Positions 24,192-35,600 are shown, numbered from the stretch's first letter. The stretch is 64,000 nucleotides of DNA from Takakia lepidozioides (GCA_030704615.1 CM060732.1:10726001-10790000); one strand, 5' to 3'. Notes: generated from the sequence alone by a model not told the origin. Translations and numbers: made by a program.

Positions 24192-25373
24192 GTGTCCTTC
24201 TCTTCTCATGCCTGTATTTACAAGATCTATGCTAGAAAGGAAGCAGAAGAGACAATGGGACTGAGTGAGTTGGAAAAATGTGCAGCGGAGGAGAGGGAAG
24301 AGACAACAACTAATGAAAAGAATAATATGGAAAAGGGAGAGTCGTTCGGAAATCACAAAGATCCGGCGACTGTGCCTCAGCCCACATTTGATTTGGACGA
24401 GCTGTGTGAAGCCATGGGGGTGATTTCAAATTGCCCTGCCCTTTTGAAGATGTTGCTGAAACAATTTGAAGTTCCGGACACTACTCCACGAAAATCTGAT
24501 CATGGAGAGCGAATGCATAAGCAGCAATACCCTGAGTACAACTTAGGGGAGGATTTTGAGTCCTTCTTGGAATTTTATGAAATCAGCACTGAAATGAATG
24601 GAGTTCCCCCACGATTCCAAGTCAAGTCCTTTCGGATCTGTCTCAAGGGAGAGGCCAGGCAACTGTTTGAGTCCAACATTAAGGACAAAAATGATCTTAC
24701 GTGGGTCGAAGCCAGAGAGTTGGCTCGCAAGCTCTTTCGTGAAGAAAAGCCCATAGCTTACACCACACCAGACTTAAAATTACATTATGGCGACAGTGTG
24801 TAATACTACACTGATTTACGAACTGCAATTTGTAAGTCGGTTTTGATTGCATCAGAGAGACCTGCTATTTTGAAACATTGTTTTGTAAAGGGCTTGCTCC
24901 CTGCTGAGAAAGTGTTTATGCAAAAACAGACTTACACCACTAAAGATGAGATGGTGGAATTGATTGAAGAAAGGTTACGTCTCAAAGTTGCTAAGGCAGG
25001 CCTGTCTAAAGTTGCCAACACGAAACACACTCATCTAGCTAGTGAGAGTCACTGTGTAGAGCCTACTGATGGGGACCCTGGGGTGAAAGGTATTGCAACA
25101 GATCTGGTCCCTTCCATTGTGCATGAGTTATCATCTTTTCGTAATGAAATCCAGGGAGAACTGCAAGCCTTCAAAGCTGAGGTAGGCTGGAACCCTGCAG
25201 TCCTTGCCACATCGGGGCCTCAAGGTAAAGCCCATGCTGGCATGCGTCATGACACCAGGACCTCAGTGGTGGCTTGCATGATTTGCAAGTCCATCAAGCA
25301 TTACACCAGGTGGTGCCCTTACCAATCTGACTTGCCTGCCCTGATTGAACAGTTACAAAAGGACAAAAAATAG
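24192..25373 (+). pseudogene. gag of gypsy copy 2
   Basis: Reads EAEETMGLSELEK, GEDFESFLEFYEI, FRICLKGEARQLF and, after a stop at 24801, continues to the zinc knuckle CMICKSIKHYTRWC near 25280. It lacks the long G run that breaks the copy 1 gag. Confidence 0.8.
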
Positions 25374-25402
25374 CAGGGTACTTTAAGCAAACCAGGTCGT
25401 CT

Positions 25403-26260
25403 ATGAGGGTGCCAGATGACCATGGTAAGAACCCCAACATGCTGGTAAGTGCTGTTCTTTCTCGTGATTTCAAACTCATGCACTGTGAGGCCTATAAACG
25501 TGTCAGTCGGGACCGTATCCACCCATTGATGACACAATGTCATGTGGGCCACCTTTCTTTTCCATGTGTTATTGATACTGGCTGTACCATGTCTGCCATT
25601 CCACTTAGTACAGTTTGCATTCTTGGATTAAAGATTAGCTCTGCTCATGGCCTTGTGGTTACAATAGCTGATGGCACAGCTTATGAACCCATTGGGTTAG
25701 TCACCTTACCGATCCGCATTAGTGGGAAAATTGTCTTGCTGACTTGCATTGTCACCATGGGTGAACAAGTTTTGTTGGGTCTGGATTGGATGAAGGGTGC
25801 AGAGGCCAGCATTGACATCATGAATAATCTTATATGTCTTCACAATGGTGAATGACAACCTTACAAGGTGAGTCTCAGCCATGTTACTATTGCTGCTGGG
25901 ACCTCTATGGCCAACTATTCTCGTCTCAAGCTTCAAGCTGAGCAGATGAAGGAGCAGGTGGGTTTGCATTATAATTGGGCCCGCTTCAGCCAGTTCCAAC
26001 CACTTGGTAATACTTTGTACCAATGCCTTTTCCCTCCACCAGGTAAGAAGTCTAGACCTCCCCTGCCTGTGGCAAAGAACACCCTGTTGCTCCGTTCTCC
26101 AGTTGACTTCAGCATCCCTGCTCTTTCTCAGCGCATAGTACCTACAGGCTTAGCGTTTGCCCTGCAGGTCATTTCCTCGAGGTTGAGGGCTGGAAAAAAC
26201 TTACCCTCCAAAAGCACTGTTTGGTTGCTTCTAGGGTTTTAGACAGGGGATTCAAGGGTG
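25403..26260 (+). pseudogene. Aspartic protease region of gypsy copy 2
   Basis: The active-site motif is intact, VIDTGCTMSAIPL, followed by GLVVTIADGTAYEP and VLLGLDWMKG. A stop at 25853 (copy 1 has GLY there) and a frame change near 26160 break the C-terminal part. Useful as the reference for the deleted Asp in copy 1. Confidence 0.8.
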
Positions 26261-26345
26261 AGGTCAGGTTGCTGATTACTAATCCTGAACGCATTAGCAT
26301 CAGTGTCCACAGGGTCAGGTCCTTGCTAGGCTCACTGCTTCTCCT

Positions 26346-27250
26346 TTGTCTGGATTAGCCTCTGTTCAGAAAGGTCTTAGTCTTCATGATATTGGGCTGC
26401 TGGATTCCCCTGTGGACCAACTCCAGGCGTTTGCCTCTCATTCTGGTTCCACTGACAAAGGCCCGCTTACTCCTGAAGCAGAGCAACATTTCCAGCGGGT
26501 CTTAAAGGACATCAAGGTGGGTGATCACCTTGCTCCCCAACAGCTTAATCGCCTGCACCAGTTTCTACGTGACAACCTCGACATCTTTAGTCAAGGGCTT
26601 CATGACTTGGGCCGCACCACCCTTCTGGATCATGACATCATCACAGATGGTAAGCCTCTCAAACGACATGCTTACAGGGAGAGCGTTCGTGAGCGGCGCG
26701 CGCAAGGTCATTCAGGATGAGATTACCAAGATGCTTGATGCTGGTGTTATCACCCCCTCCATATCCCCTTGGGCCAGTCCCATTGCCTTGGTGGGTAAGA
26801 AGGATGGCTCAACCCGTTTTTGCATTGATTTTCGGCGTTTAAATGCCATCACTAAGAGGGATGTTTACCCTTTGCCATGCATCAATGAAACGCTAGATCA
26901 ACTTAATGGGGCCACTATCTTCTCTTCCTTAGATTTAGCCTCTGGCTTTTGGCAAGTTCCTTTAATTGCTGCTGCTAAGGAGAAAACTGCCTTCACCTGC
27001 AGGATGGGCCTCTTCCAATTTGAAACAATGCCTTTTGGCCTCTGCAACGCCACAACCACATTTCAGCGCCTTATGGATATAGTTTTAGGAAACCTTCGTT
27101 GGGAGTGTGCCTTGGTTTACATAGATGACATCAACATTCACTCTACCACGTTTGATGCTTATCTATTGGATTTACAGCGGGTTGTGTGCAGACTTCGTGC
27201 AGCTGGGCTTAAGGTTAAAGCCAAGAAGTTTGATTTTTGTATGGAACAGT
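26346..27250 (+). pseudogene. Truncated reverse transcriptase, gypsy copy 2
   Basis: Reads LDHDIITDGKPLKRHAYRE, then a short GC insertion near 26694 shifts frame. It continues with ISPWASPIALVGKKDG, FSSLDLASGFWQVP, PFGLCNATTTFQR and YIDDINIHS. It stops at FDFCMEQ, where element sequence is replaced by the LTR. Confidence 0.85.
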
Positions 27251-27920
27251 GGGGTGAGGTTTTCTTCCCTAGGTTTTTTCATCCCTTGTGTGCCGAGTGT
27301 GTAGCTTGTTTTGGCTAGGCTTCATTTTTGTTCTCCCTGAGCTCATCACTCGCAGGAGCTCGCAGTTTCTTGTGGCCCCAGCAGGCTTCACATATGTGGA
27401 GCTGGGATTCTTTCTCACCTTACTTTTCGACATGGATGAATGGAGGAGGGATGCGCTCCGGATGATTTAAGGGATGGACGAAGCCAGGATGAAGTTTGGA
27501 TGAACTTACACCTTGCGCATGAGGATGAGCTGTCAACAGCCGATGGCTTTATTAGGGGCTGTCTTATTCTAACAGCTAGTTTAGGATTAGATTAGGATGG
27601 GACTGGGTGATCTGGCTTCTTTCTATGGCTGTGCTGGAATATGTAGGTGCCACACGGCACTAGGATTAGATTATGACCTAATACTATTTAAACCTCACTG
27701 CCGTGGCAGTGAGGGTGGTGGTTTTTTGGGTCTTACACGAGCGTACGTTGGGTGTAACAGTGTGCTTGAGTGGTTGGTTGAAAGTGTTTTGGAGGTCTGA
27801 GTTTGTGGTGTCCTCTTAATAAGATTCTGTCTTCTCTGCCAGGCCCATCTATCGACTACATTCCCCAGATAAGGTTAAGTCCGGTAGAGGAAAGAGAACA
27901 AACCCATAGCGCCGGAATCA
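27250..27920 (+). repeat. 3' LTR of gypsy copy 2
   Basis: Matches the reverse complement of 5187-4436. Shared blocks include GAGGTTTTCTTCCCTAGG, GGAGGGATGCGCTCCGGATG and TCGACTACATTCCCCAGATA. Its first part is missing because of the RT-LTR deletion junction. Confidence 0.85.
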
Positions 27921-27937
27921 GACTTCACGCCCCCTTC

Positions 27938-28065
27938 TCTTATATATATATATATATATACACCGTTATTTGGCCTCTCATTTTACAATATTTGCGACCT
28001 TCTGGCGTGCGTGAGCTGACCGGTGGGCCCCGCGCATGGACGCCCGGCTCCCCCCCCCCCCCCGG
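27938..28065. repeat. TA microsatellite and poly-C tract
   Basis: (TA)n at 27941-27961 just downstream of the LTR, then a 14-base C run near 28051. The GC-rich 28000-28280 has Pro/Arg-rich open frames without any recognised domain. Confidence 0.8.
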
Positions 28066-28569
28066 CTGCTCGCGGTCGCCCAGCCACCCCCGCGGCAGCT
28101 CCGCCCGTGCCCCCAGTCCGCTGCCCTCCAGTCTACTATCAGTCCGCTGCCCCGCGTCCACCAGCCAGTCCGCCGACGGCGCCGGATCTGGACCATCCAT
28201 TTCAAAACCCATCCGATCCAAGCCCTCTTTTTTGAGGGCTGGGAAAATCTAAACCCTGCCACCAAAACCGGCCTCTCTCTTGTGAGGGCTCTTTGTTGTC
28301 CGATGTTGCGGTGGGCGTTTCCACGCACGCTGTCTTCTTCTTGTGCACGAGCGACGTTCATGATGATGAAGGGTGTGCCTGAACATGACAAGACTGGCGG
28401 GGCGGGCTCTACAGCCACCATCGTGCATATGCTTCCACTATTTTTGCCTTCTTGTTGTGCTTTAGGGAAGGTTAGGCTTTATGGTATGGTTGTATGTCAT
28501 AAAATTGCTACTGCCTTATCTGTCCTCCATATCGTCATCTGCTTCTGGTCCCTCATGATACCCCTTCGT

Positions 28570-28800
28570 ACTGCAACGGACCCCATGAGGGCGGAAATCG
28601 CGGAAGCATATGCACATGGGGGCGTGTATACATTGCAGATTTCATATCGGACGATGGGACTGTTTAGGGGACGAAGTAAAACGGCTTGCAAGGAGCGTGC
28701 AGAAGTTTAGCAGAATGGAAATCCCGAAGATCCAACGCTTTGTGAAGGATCCAGATCATAAGATAGAGGGGTTGGCAGCAAACTCCAGCATTACTACTCA
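28570..28800 (+). other. Unassigned stretch with protein-like frames
   Basis: One frame reads GDEVKRLARSVQKFSRMEIP and then KIQRFVKDPDHKIEG, which looks like coding sequence. It lies about 0.7 kb upstream of the ParB-like fragment on the same strand and could be an upstream exon of that gene. No splice model can be proven. Confidence 0.2.
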
Positions 28801-28817
28801 TGAGTCATCGTGTCAGC

Positions 28818-28936
28818 GGACAAGATCTTGTCCTACGGTCCTCAAACATCCATACACACTTGCGGAACCAGGCTGAGACATGTGCATTCCGCAAGTGCGC
28901 ATGGATGTTTGAGGCCCTTAGGACTGGATCATGTCC
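28818..28936. repeat. 119-bp fold-back (inverted repeat with ~20-base loop)
   Basis: The left arm 28818-28867 and right arm 28888-28936 are reverse complements over about 50 bases with a few mismatches. The arms share CCTCAAACATCCAT and CTTGCGGAA. The geometry would suit a MITE or a small-RNA precursor. Nothing else is recognised in 28936-29430 apart from a loose repeat of TTTATCAGTCTGTT near 29090 and 29245. Confidence 0.75.
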
Positions 28937-29435
28937 ATTGATAATTGAGGACAATTGAGGACAACTGACTTTCATGTTAACCCTCACTCTCTTCTCCCGT
29001 CAGTCTTCTCGCTTCTTCTCTCCTAAGTCTGTTGAACCATCCGTCTACGAGACACTGGATCTCTATCGATATCAGTATGTTAGACTCACTTTATCAGTCT
29101 GTTCTGCTACGAGTCTGTTCACGTTGGCTCTGGTGGCCCACCACTGCATTGGATATGACGCTTTTCTGTTCAGTTTCTTCTCTCGACAGTCTCGTGAAAG
29201 TCGGTCTCTTCCAACATGTGTCTGTCTATCGGACGCTACTTTATCAGTCTGTTGTGCCGCCAGTCTATTTGCAATGGGTCTGTTGGGCCGGACTTTTCAC
29301 CATGTCCAAGTCTGCTACACCAATTAAATCATCTTTCGCGGCAGCAGGACACTCTCCCCATTTCGTTCGCATTTTTGTTTCAGTGCCCTCGATCCCATTT
29401 GACATTAGATCCTTGAGCTGAGCTCGACCAACTCT

Positions 29436-29490
29436 CTGTGGCTCAACCGGTAGGGCGCCTTGGCAGGTGGCTCCGATCCCGGTATCACCT
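29436..29490 (+). repeat. tRNA-related fragment
   Basis: TGGCTCAACCGG resembles a Pol III A box and GGCTCCGATCCC a B box, only about 27 bp apart. Too short for a functional tRNA. Probably a SINE remnant, like 4249-4428. Confidence 0.3.
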
Positions 29491-29499
29491 CAATCTTGT

Positions 29500-30120
29500 G
29501 GTCAACTCCTCTTCGCGGAGGCAAGGAGCTCCTGGTGGATGAGTCAATCGTGGACTCTTGGGATCCCATTTGGAGACAGGTGAACAAATCCTTCGAACTT
29601 CTTCTCTCCAGGAAACCTTCGACGCAAGCATTCTCAAGGAAGATGTTTCACGTATGGGATGGCAACCACCAGTTGCTTGCATGGATGGCTGTCATTGGGA
29701 GGCTGCACTCACAGGAGGAAGAGTGGCATTACTGTGTTCGAACGATGGTGCTGGATTGTGACGCGAACATGATGGGGCTTCTGACGGCAATGAATGATGT
29801 GAACAGGTTGGTTTCTCATTCTACATGTTCCGGTTGTGGTTCCGTGGTTTTTTGCTTCAAATCATCTGTTGTCGGTTCTTGAATTTCATTCTGACTTTCA
29901 CACATCAATCTGCAGAGGGACGGAGACATCCCATGTGAAAACGAGTCCGGTTCACACTCTGTACAAGATACAGAGGATCGGCCAGATGCCCTTGAGCAAC
30001 TTCAAGACCATCCTTTCAGCAGAGACGTACAAGAAGTGCGAGAGCTCCAAGATATCAGAAACATGGTATTTGTTGACCCGTGAGGCTTTCATGGAGTATA
30101 TGTACGCGGTGAGATACATC
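29500..30120 (+). pseudogene. ParB/sulfiredoxin-like domain gene fragment
   Basis: Exon 29520-29806 reads VDESIVDSWDPIW, KMFHVWDGNHQLLAWMAVI, EEWHYCVRTMVLD and LLTAMNDVNR, then AG|GTTGGT. After a 107-base intron ending TCTGCAG, 29914-30110 reads SPVHTLYKIQRIGQMPLS and SETWYLLTREAFMEYM. Both exons align, in the same order and with the intron at the same place, with 58.5-57.9 kb. The DGNH(R/Q)L core resembles the DGxHR motif of ParB-type nucleotide-binding domains. Here Arg is replaced by Gln. The 3' part is cut off by the family-B cluster at 30230. Confidence 0.5.
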
Positions 30121-30231
30121 TTCCATCATCTGGCCTTTGGGTGTTCCTGCTTTGAGATCTTTGTTTCTATTTGTTTCCCTTGCCCTTGTGTTAATGCATC
30201 TGTCGTGCATTCTCTTGCAGCCACTACAGCA

Positions 30232-30785
30232 AATGGGGGGGGGGGGGTTTGCGACGCCAGCCGCGCCCCCACGCCCCGCGCGGCGCCGAGCGTGCGACGC
30301 CAACCCCGCGGAGCGTGTTTGCGACGCCGGGTCATCGCAGCCAAACCCCGCGGGAGTGAAACCTGGCGCCGGGGCTAGGCGGTGACGCCTGGCCGGCGCA
30401 CGGAGTGATGAAGGGAAAATGGCAGCCCTTCCGTGCGACGCCTAAGCGTCGCCCCCAGCGAAGGGGAGAAGGCAGCCCTTTCTGGCGACGGCCGGTAGTT
30501 GCATGCTGGAAAAAAAAAAACCATTTCTTGCCATTTCTTTCATCGCAGCCCTTTCTTGCGACGCCCGGCCGTCGCATGGTGGCATGAAGGGCAAAAGGCC
30601 CCTGCGACGGCCGGGTGTCGCAAACTGCCCGGCTGCCCTATTCTTTCAAAACAAAAAAACATGTCGCAGTTTGCGACGGTTGGCTGTCGCCGTTTGCGAC
30701 CCCCGGCCTCATAAATCCAAGAAAACGCGTCACAGTTGGCGACGCGTGGGGGTCGCAGGAGGCGACGGCGGGGCTTTCTAGGTTT
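30232..30785. repeat. GC-rich palindrome cluster, family B (second site)
   Basis: Multiple paired half-sites: GTGCGACGCCTAAGCGTCGC near 30437, TTGCGACGCCCGGCCGTCGCA near 30558, CTGCGACGGCCGGGTGTCGCA near 30602, and TTTGCGACGGTTGGCTGTCGC near 30671. Same family as 21880-22290. The palindromes are separated by short unrelated or CCCTTTC-containing spacers. Confidence 0.7.
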
Positions 30786-31109
30786 AGGTTTAGGGCCTTT
30801 GGGGGTTCTTAGTTTTTTTTTTTTCATATGGTACTGGGGTAGGGTGTTTGTTTTTCTTTATGGTTTAGCTTGTTATTGTGGACCTTCTTGTAGATTGTGA
30901 CATTCATTTTGATAATTCTCTTGATACCACATCTGTATGTGTTGCTCCAACATATTCATTGCCTCTGCCTTCTTTCTTGAAAAACTACCAGCCACATCCA
31001 TATTTGATGAATCATAGAAATAAAGTACAATATGCATGTACATGTACAATCAATCGAAGGGATGGGTCCAGTTCGGTGCGAGAATTGCTATGTAGCTCTG
31101 ATTTTGTGT

Positions 31110-31940
31110 CTAATCAACTTGAACATCATCATCCGGAGCCTCTTCATCCTCATCAACTTGTAAGTCTTCTTGGTCATCGGAGTCATCGTCATAAATGGCC
31201 CGGCCCTCAAAAGGCACCTCCGAATCATCCTCCACCTCGTTGTCAATGGCCGTGTCTTCGTCTCCTTCTCCAACATCCGTATCTTTTAGAGCTTCATCAT
31301 ATAGGGTCCAGGATGCATTGTCCGGGGCGTCATCATCCTCTTCTACCCCCTCTACCCAACCTCCATCATCAACATCATTATGACCAGTCTCTCCCTCCAC
31401 CGCAATTGCCTCACCCCATGGAGATCCGAGACCATGATAGATACGTCTTCCTCTTGGCTGAGCATGCACAACCACCTTCCAATTCCCCCCTCTTGTTTGG
31501 TCATCGGAGAAGAAAACTGGCTCCATGTCTGAAGGCCGTGAAAAAGGCTCATCGGAGAGATGATGAGTAGGGTTGAGCCTATCTGCATTGACGCGCATGA
31601 AACCACAATCATCTTGCACTAGTGTTGCGGAGGGCCCCACAAGATGTGGCTGGAACCACCTTCCCTTGAAGAGAAGAGGCCGGTACCTTGTATACTGAAG
31701 TTGGAGTATGCTCTCAAGCTCTCCAATGTACTCAAGTTTGCTCATAGCAGGTCGTGTATCTCCCTTGCCCCACACGGAGTCTTGCCAATATGTGGCACAC
31801 AAGCCAGAATCAAAGGTTGTTTTGTGCTTCATGTCAAGAGCACGAATGCGAAAATGACGACCGTGAACCCAAACCGCCGTGTATGAGGTCGCGAATTGAG
31901 AGGGGCCCCTTGCAATGTCTTGCACCAAATCTAAAACCAC
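31110..31940 (-). pseudogene. CACTA (En/Spm) transposon protein fragment, DUF4216
   Basis: Minus-strand frame of 276 codons. The N-terminal half carries the DUF4216 pattern found in plant CACTA elements: YIGELESILQLQY, LLFKGRWFQPH, CGFMRVNADRL, DEPFSRPSDMEPVFF and WKVVVHAQPRGRR. The C-terminal third is very acidic (Asp/Glu-rich), ending DDDVQVD. The main TNP2 transposase domain is absent. No CACTA terminus was found nearby. Confidence 0.75.
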
Positions 31941-33850
31941 CTCTCCTTGAGCAACGGCGTCATAAACTGAAGCCCGAAGCCACTGTACTCATTTCAAAAC
32001 CAGATTGCAGGTTTGGGGATATTTCCCAGAATCAAGCTCATAGCACTTCAAGTTGAAACAGCCAGCCATTCATGCCTTAAGTATTTGCAAGTAGACACAA
32101 CACCTTAGCAAAACAAGTTGTGAAAACCAGATTGCAGGTCTTGGGACAGTCCCCAAGACTCATGCTCAAAAACAATTCAAGTTGAGTTTGAAACAGTCAA
32201 ACAAATATGCCTTAAGCATTTGCTGGTTTACATCATGTTTCCTCTTGCCCTATTGGCATGGTTCAAGACATGGTATATATCATGAGGCTGCATGCCAACA
32301 TCCAGGTTCTGAACAAGTCTTCTCCCTAGAGGCTATTGCTGGCCTGAAGGTGACGTTTCAGTGTCGTGTCACAAGCAGGAATCATAAAACAGAAGCAAGG
32401 CAAATTATCCCAAATTTGCCTGCTATCAGCCCTCAAATTCAGACTGCTATGAGAGCCTTAATGAGTGTGTGTGTTCCCTAAACAAGGCGTACCTGTTTGA
32501 CACAACAGAGTCAAGTTAAGAGGTTTCATTCCAAAGCTAGTTTGGTGATGTATCAATGCCAAACCACAAGCAATAAACATGAAACCTATGCAAGGTTGAG
32601 TGTTCCAAAATAGATCTAGGTCTTGAGTGGTATTCCAGAACCTCACAAAGAAACTCAGAAGAACCCTGCCTGCAGCCAGGCCTTTAAATTGAGAGTCTTT
32701 AACGGGCCAAGGCAAACAAAATCCAGATCTTGAGCATTTCACTTCCCTAAGAAACAGTACTGGTTTGAAGTTGATGTTTCAGAACCAAGATACAAGCAAG
32801 ATTCTTAAAAAGGAAGAAGAAACAACAGGGCTGAGCCCCCTTAAGCAGGTATAGGCCTGGAATGGTATTTTAAGGCCTCATAAAATAGCTCTGCCAAGGT
32901 GAAAGAGCAGCTCAGAAACCCCTGTTTGTTATCAAGCCATGAAACCAAAATGATATGAGGGCCTTGAAGAATGTGTGTTATCTATCAAAGCCTATCATTT
33001 TGATCCATCAAAGTCATACCAAGAAGTTTCATTTCAGAGCCAAGTATCAAAGCAGTCAGAGTAATAACTGCTATTTTGTACCCTTGTACCCTTCATAGCT
33101 CAACTCCTACACATGCAAATGTGATTGTAAAAAACCAGAAACAGGGGTAAGGAGAGAAGCAGATCCTCATTGGAGCCATCTTGGAGCAGGTCTGAAGCGG
33201 CATGGTGGCAGTTTGAAACAGCAAATGGCATCAGCAGCTTAGGCAGCAGCAATATCCACATTTGCAAGAACAGGAGCTGCAAGCTTCAAGAAATCAAGAC
33301 AAGTGAAGACCCTCACCTGTGCCCGTCCCAAAACCACCACATAGCGATGTGTGTTAGTGAGGATGCAGCAGGTGAGTGGCAGGTCTTCACAGTTGCTATC
33401 TATGTCAGTGTTGAATTCTAAAGCATGTACAGATCACAATTCAAGCAAGGGTAAACTCAAAAAACCTTGAGTGTTTGTGGTATGCCCTGCGCCATGGCGT
33501 CCAACAGATCGTCTCCAACAGAACGCAATCAAAGTAGAAGCGTTCACAGATAGAGAATGGCTCATACAAAAAGAGAGCAACATGTAATCTGTAGATAAAT
33601 AGGGATAGAGTACTTCCCAACGAGGAGTAAAAGCGCCGCTGCAAAATAAAGAACCATGAGTTTCTGGGCAAAACGATCATCGCTTTGTCGTCTGCCAGAG
33701 ATGAATCTGCCTAACCGCCAATGCGCATCCCAAGAGCCAGCCATCACGAGTACCATGTAGCAGCAGGGGAGCAAGTTTACACGGCGCATCATCAAGGTTC
33801 ACTGAAGCACGAGTTCAGTGCTGTGAAATGCGTCGGCCTGCTTAGGGCAT
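31940..33850. other. Spacer with a ~126-bp tandem duplication, no gene recognised
   Basis: AAAACCAGATTGCAGGT at 31997 recurs at 32123. Both copies continue through TTCAAGTTGA, GAAACAG and GCCTTAAG.ATTTG. The rest is balanced-composition DNA with many short frames, none recognisable. It could be a long intron of the CACTA element or of a lost gene. Confidence 0.5.
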
Positions 33851-33859
33851 AACTTCCCG

Positions 33860-34800
33860 ATTTCTCATCCAGGGTGGATGAAAAATCACATTTTATCAAG
33901 AGAAGCACTTTGTCAATGGATAACATCCAATAAAAAGGTATCTTTTAGGGTTATGGTATAGGCTTAGGTTTAATAACTGTCATCATTTATGATGGTAGTT
34001 TTATTATCTTTTGGATTTTAAAATAGGTAACCATTATTCATGTAGTTCATCCAGTTTAGATGAAAGAAATAGATGGTAAACCAAGCTTTATGTACATTAA
34101 GTTTCATCATCCTATAATAATATCATCCAGATTTGGATGAAAAACTAAGTAACCTCAAAAGGTTAAGGCCAGATGAAATCCAAAGAGTTATAGAGGGAGA
34201 GGGAGAGAGGGAGAGAGAGGGAGAGAGAGAGGGAGTGAGAGGGAGAGATCAGGAAACAAAAAGAAACAGAGGAAGGTTGGGGGGGGAGTGACTGAGTAGC
34301 AACTGCTCAGTCCCCCCCCCCCCCCCCCCACCTTTTTGTTTTTTCTTTGTTGCCCTCTCTCTCTCTCTGGACACTGGGCTTATGGAATTGTTGTCCCGAC
34401 TTCCATCCTTGAGGAAATGAAAAAAATTGCAAAATTGGGTTGCAGGGAATTTTGGAGGTTCTTTATCCAAAATATATTTTTTAAATTATATTTTTAGTGA
34501 AATATTTCTTCACTAAAAAACCTGTGAGTTGCAAGACTCCCGTCATTTTCTACTTTTTCAATCCAACCTGGATGAAAAAAAGACCTCATCTGACAGGACC
34601 TAAATACAGGGCAAGACAGGTTTTTTTTATAAAAAAATCCCCTATGTTTTTCATCTAACCTAGATGAAATACGGACTACATCCGTTGAGTGCAAGACAGG
34701 ATGAAAGCACGATGTCTTTCATCTTCCACGAATGAGAAACGGACAACGGGCGGACAGACTGGCGGATGTTTTTCATCCTGAGAAGGATGGATGACGGGCT
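33860..34800. repeat. Dispersed palindromes, family C (TTCATCCAR half-site)
   Basis: Imperfect palindromes of about 20 bp at six places: TCATCCAGGGTGGATGAAA near 33865, TTCATCCAGTTTAGATGAA near 34047, TCATCCAGATTTGGATGA near 34123, CAATCCAACCTGGATGAA near 34560, TTCATCTAACCTAGATGAA near 34650, and TCATCCTGAGAAGGATGGA near 34770. A GA microsatellite (34190-34250) and an 18-base C run (34312-34330) lie between them. Confidence 0.6.
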
Positions 34801-35399
34801 AGATAGGGGAAAACCCAGCGCAACCCTAATGTCTTTCTTTTTGCGCTGCGAGAGCGCGCGCGATGGCGGCTTGTGAGGAGCGATGGTGCTCGTGCTGCAG
34901 ATACCTGAGTTGCCAATCCTTGAGTGTTTATGGCTCCTGTGAGCGACGCCTGGGCGGGCTCTTTAAGGCGATGGCGGTGGCTTAGAGATGAGGGAAGACT
35001 CCCTGTCTCAGTTGTTTGTTTTTTTGCTGCACAAAAGGAACCGTGGCAGTGATGGCGGAGGCACCACCTGCATGCCTATGACGTTTCCCTAGGAGCCCTC
35101 CTCTGGATCTTTGATGAATGGCGGCACGAGGAAGTCTCTTTCCCTCCCTTTATAACCCCTACCTTTTGAGACCAAGTTTTTTTTCTTATGCTTGGCAAGA
35201 CCTAGCTTTGGTTAAGGTAGCAGTGCTATGGTGTTGGCGGAGTCCTCCCTGCACGGTTAGGCTTGTGGAGAGATGACGACTCTCCCCCAAACAGTAAAAA
35301 AAGTTTTTTTTCTGTTGATTTTGCTTCCTTGCTTCCTTTGGCATTCTCTGCGCTTAGATTGAAGTGTATTTGACCTCGATAGCAAGTGTGGAAGCCTGC

Positions 35400-35600
35400 T
35401 ACTCACCTCGTGCATCCTCATCTATACAACAATCTCTTCACTCTTGTCACGGATCACCAACCACTCAAGTGGTTGATGGAGTCAGACAAGCTTACGGGGA
35501 AGCTTGCACGGTGGGCACTTATACCAAGAGTATGACTTTCAGGTTGTGCATCGACCGGGTTTGGTCAATAAGGATGCGGATGGATTGAGTTGCAATCCAT
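35400..35600 (+). pseudogene. Gypsy RNase H C-terminal remnant
   Basis: With frame changes the segment reads FTLVTDHQPLKWLMESDK, LTGKLARWALIP and HRPGLVNKDADGLS, the usual end of a gypsy RNase H. It leads directly into the integrase downstream. The RT is not present in the window. Confidence 0.7.

Larger units (their letters stand above)
23090..27920 (+). mobile_element. Ty3/gypsy LTR retrotransposon, copy 2 (deleted)
   Basis: Same family as copy 1, opposite strand. It starts just inside the position of the 5' LTR (TCGTTGACAGAGGATTTAGT matches 11825-11845 of copy 1), so 5' LTR and PBS are missing. Upstream ORF, gag, protease and most of RT follow. At about 27250 the RT jumps straight into the LTR, losing the end of RT, RNase H and integrase. 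The LTR ends at 27920 with CCGGAATCA. Confidence 0.9.

Noticed and set aside
28036-28710. 224-codon Pro/Arg-rich open frame
   Set aside because: Low-complexity GC-rich start, overlapping open frames on both strands, and no recognisable domain; only 28570-28800 looks weakly protein-like.
30137-30827. Open frames over the second family-B cluster
   Set aside because: Same as above: composition artefact of the GC-rich palindromes.
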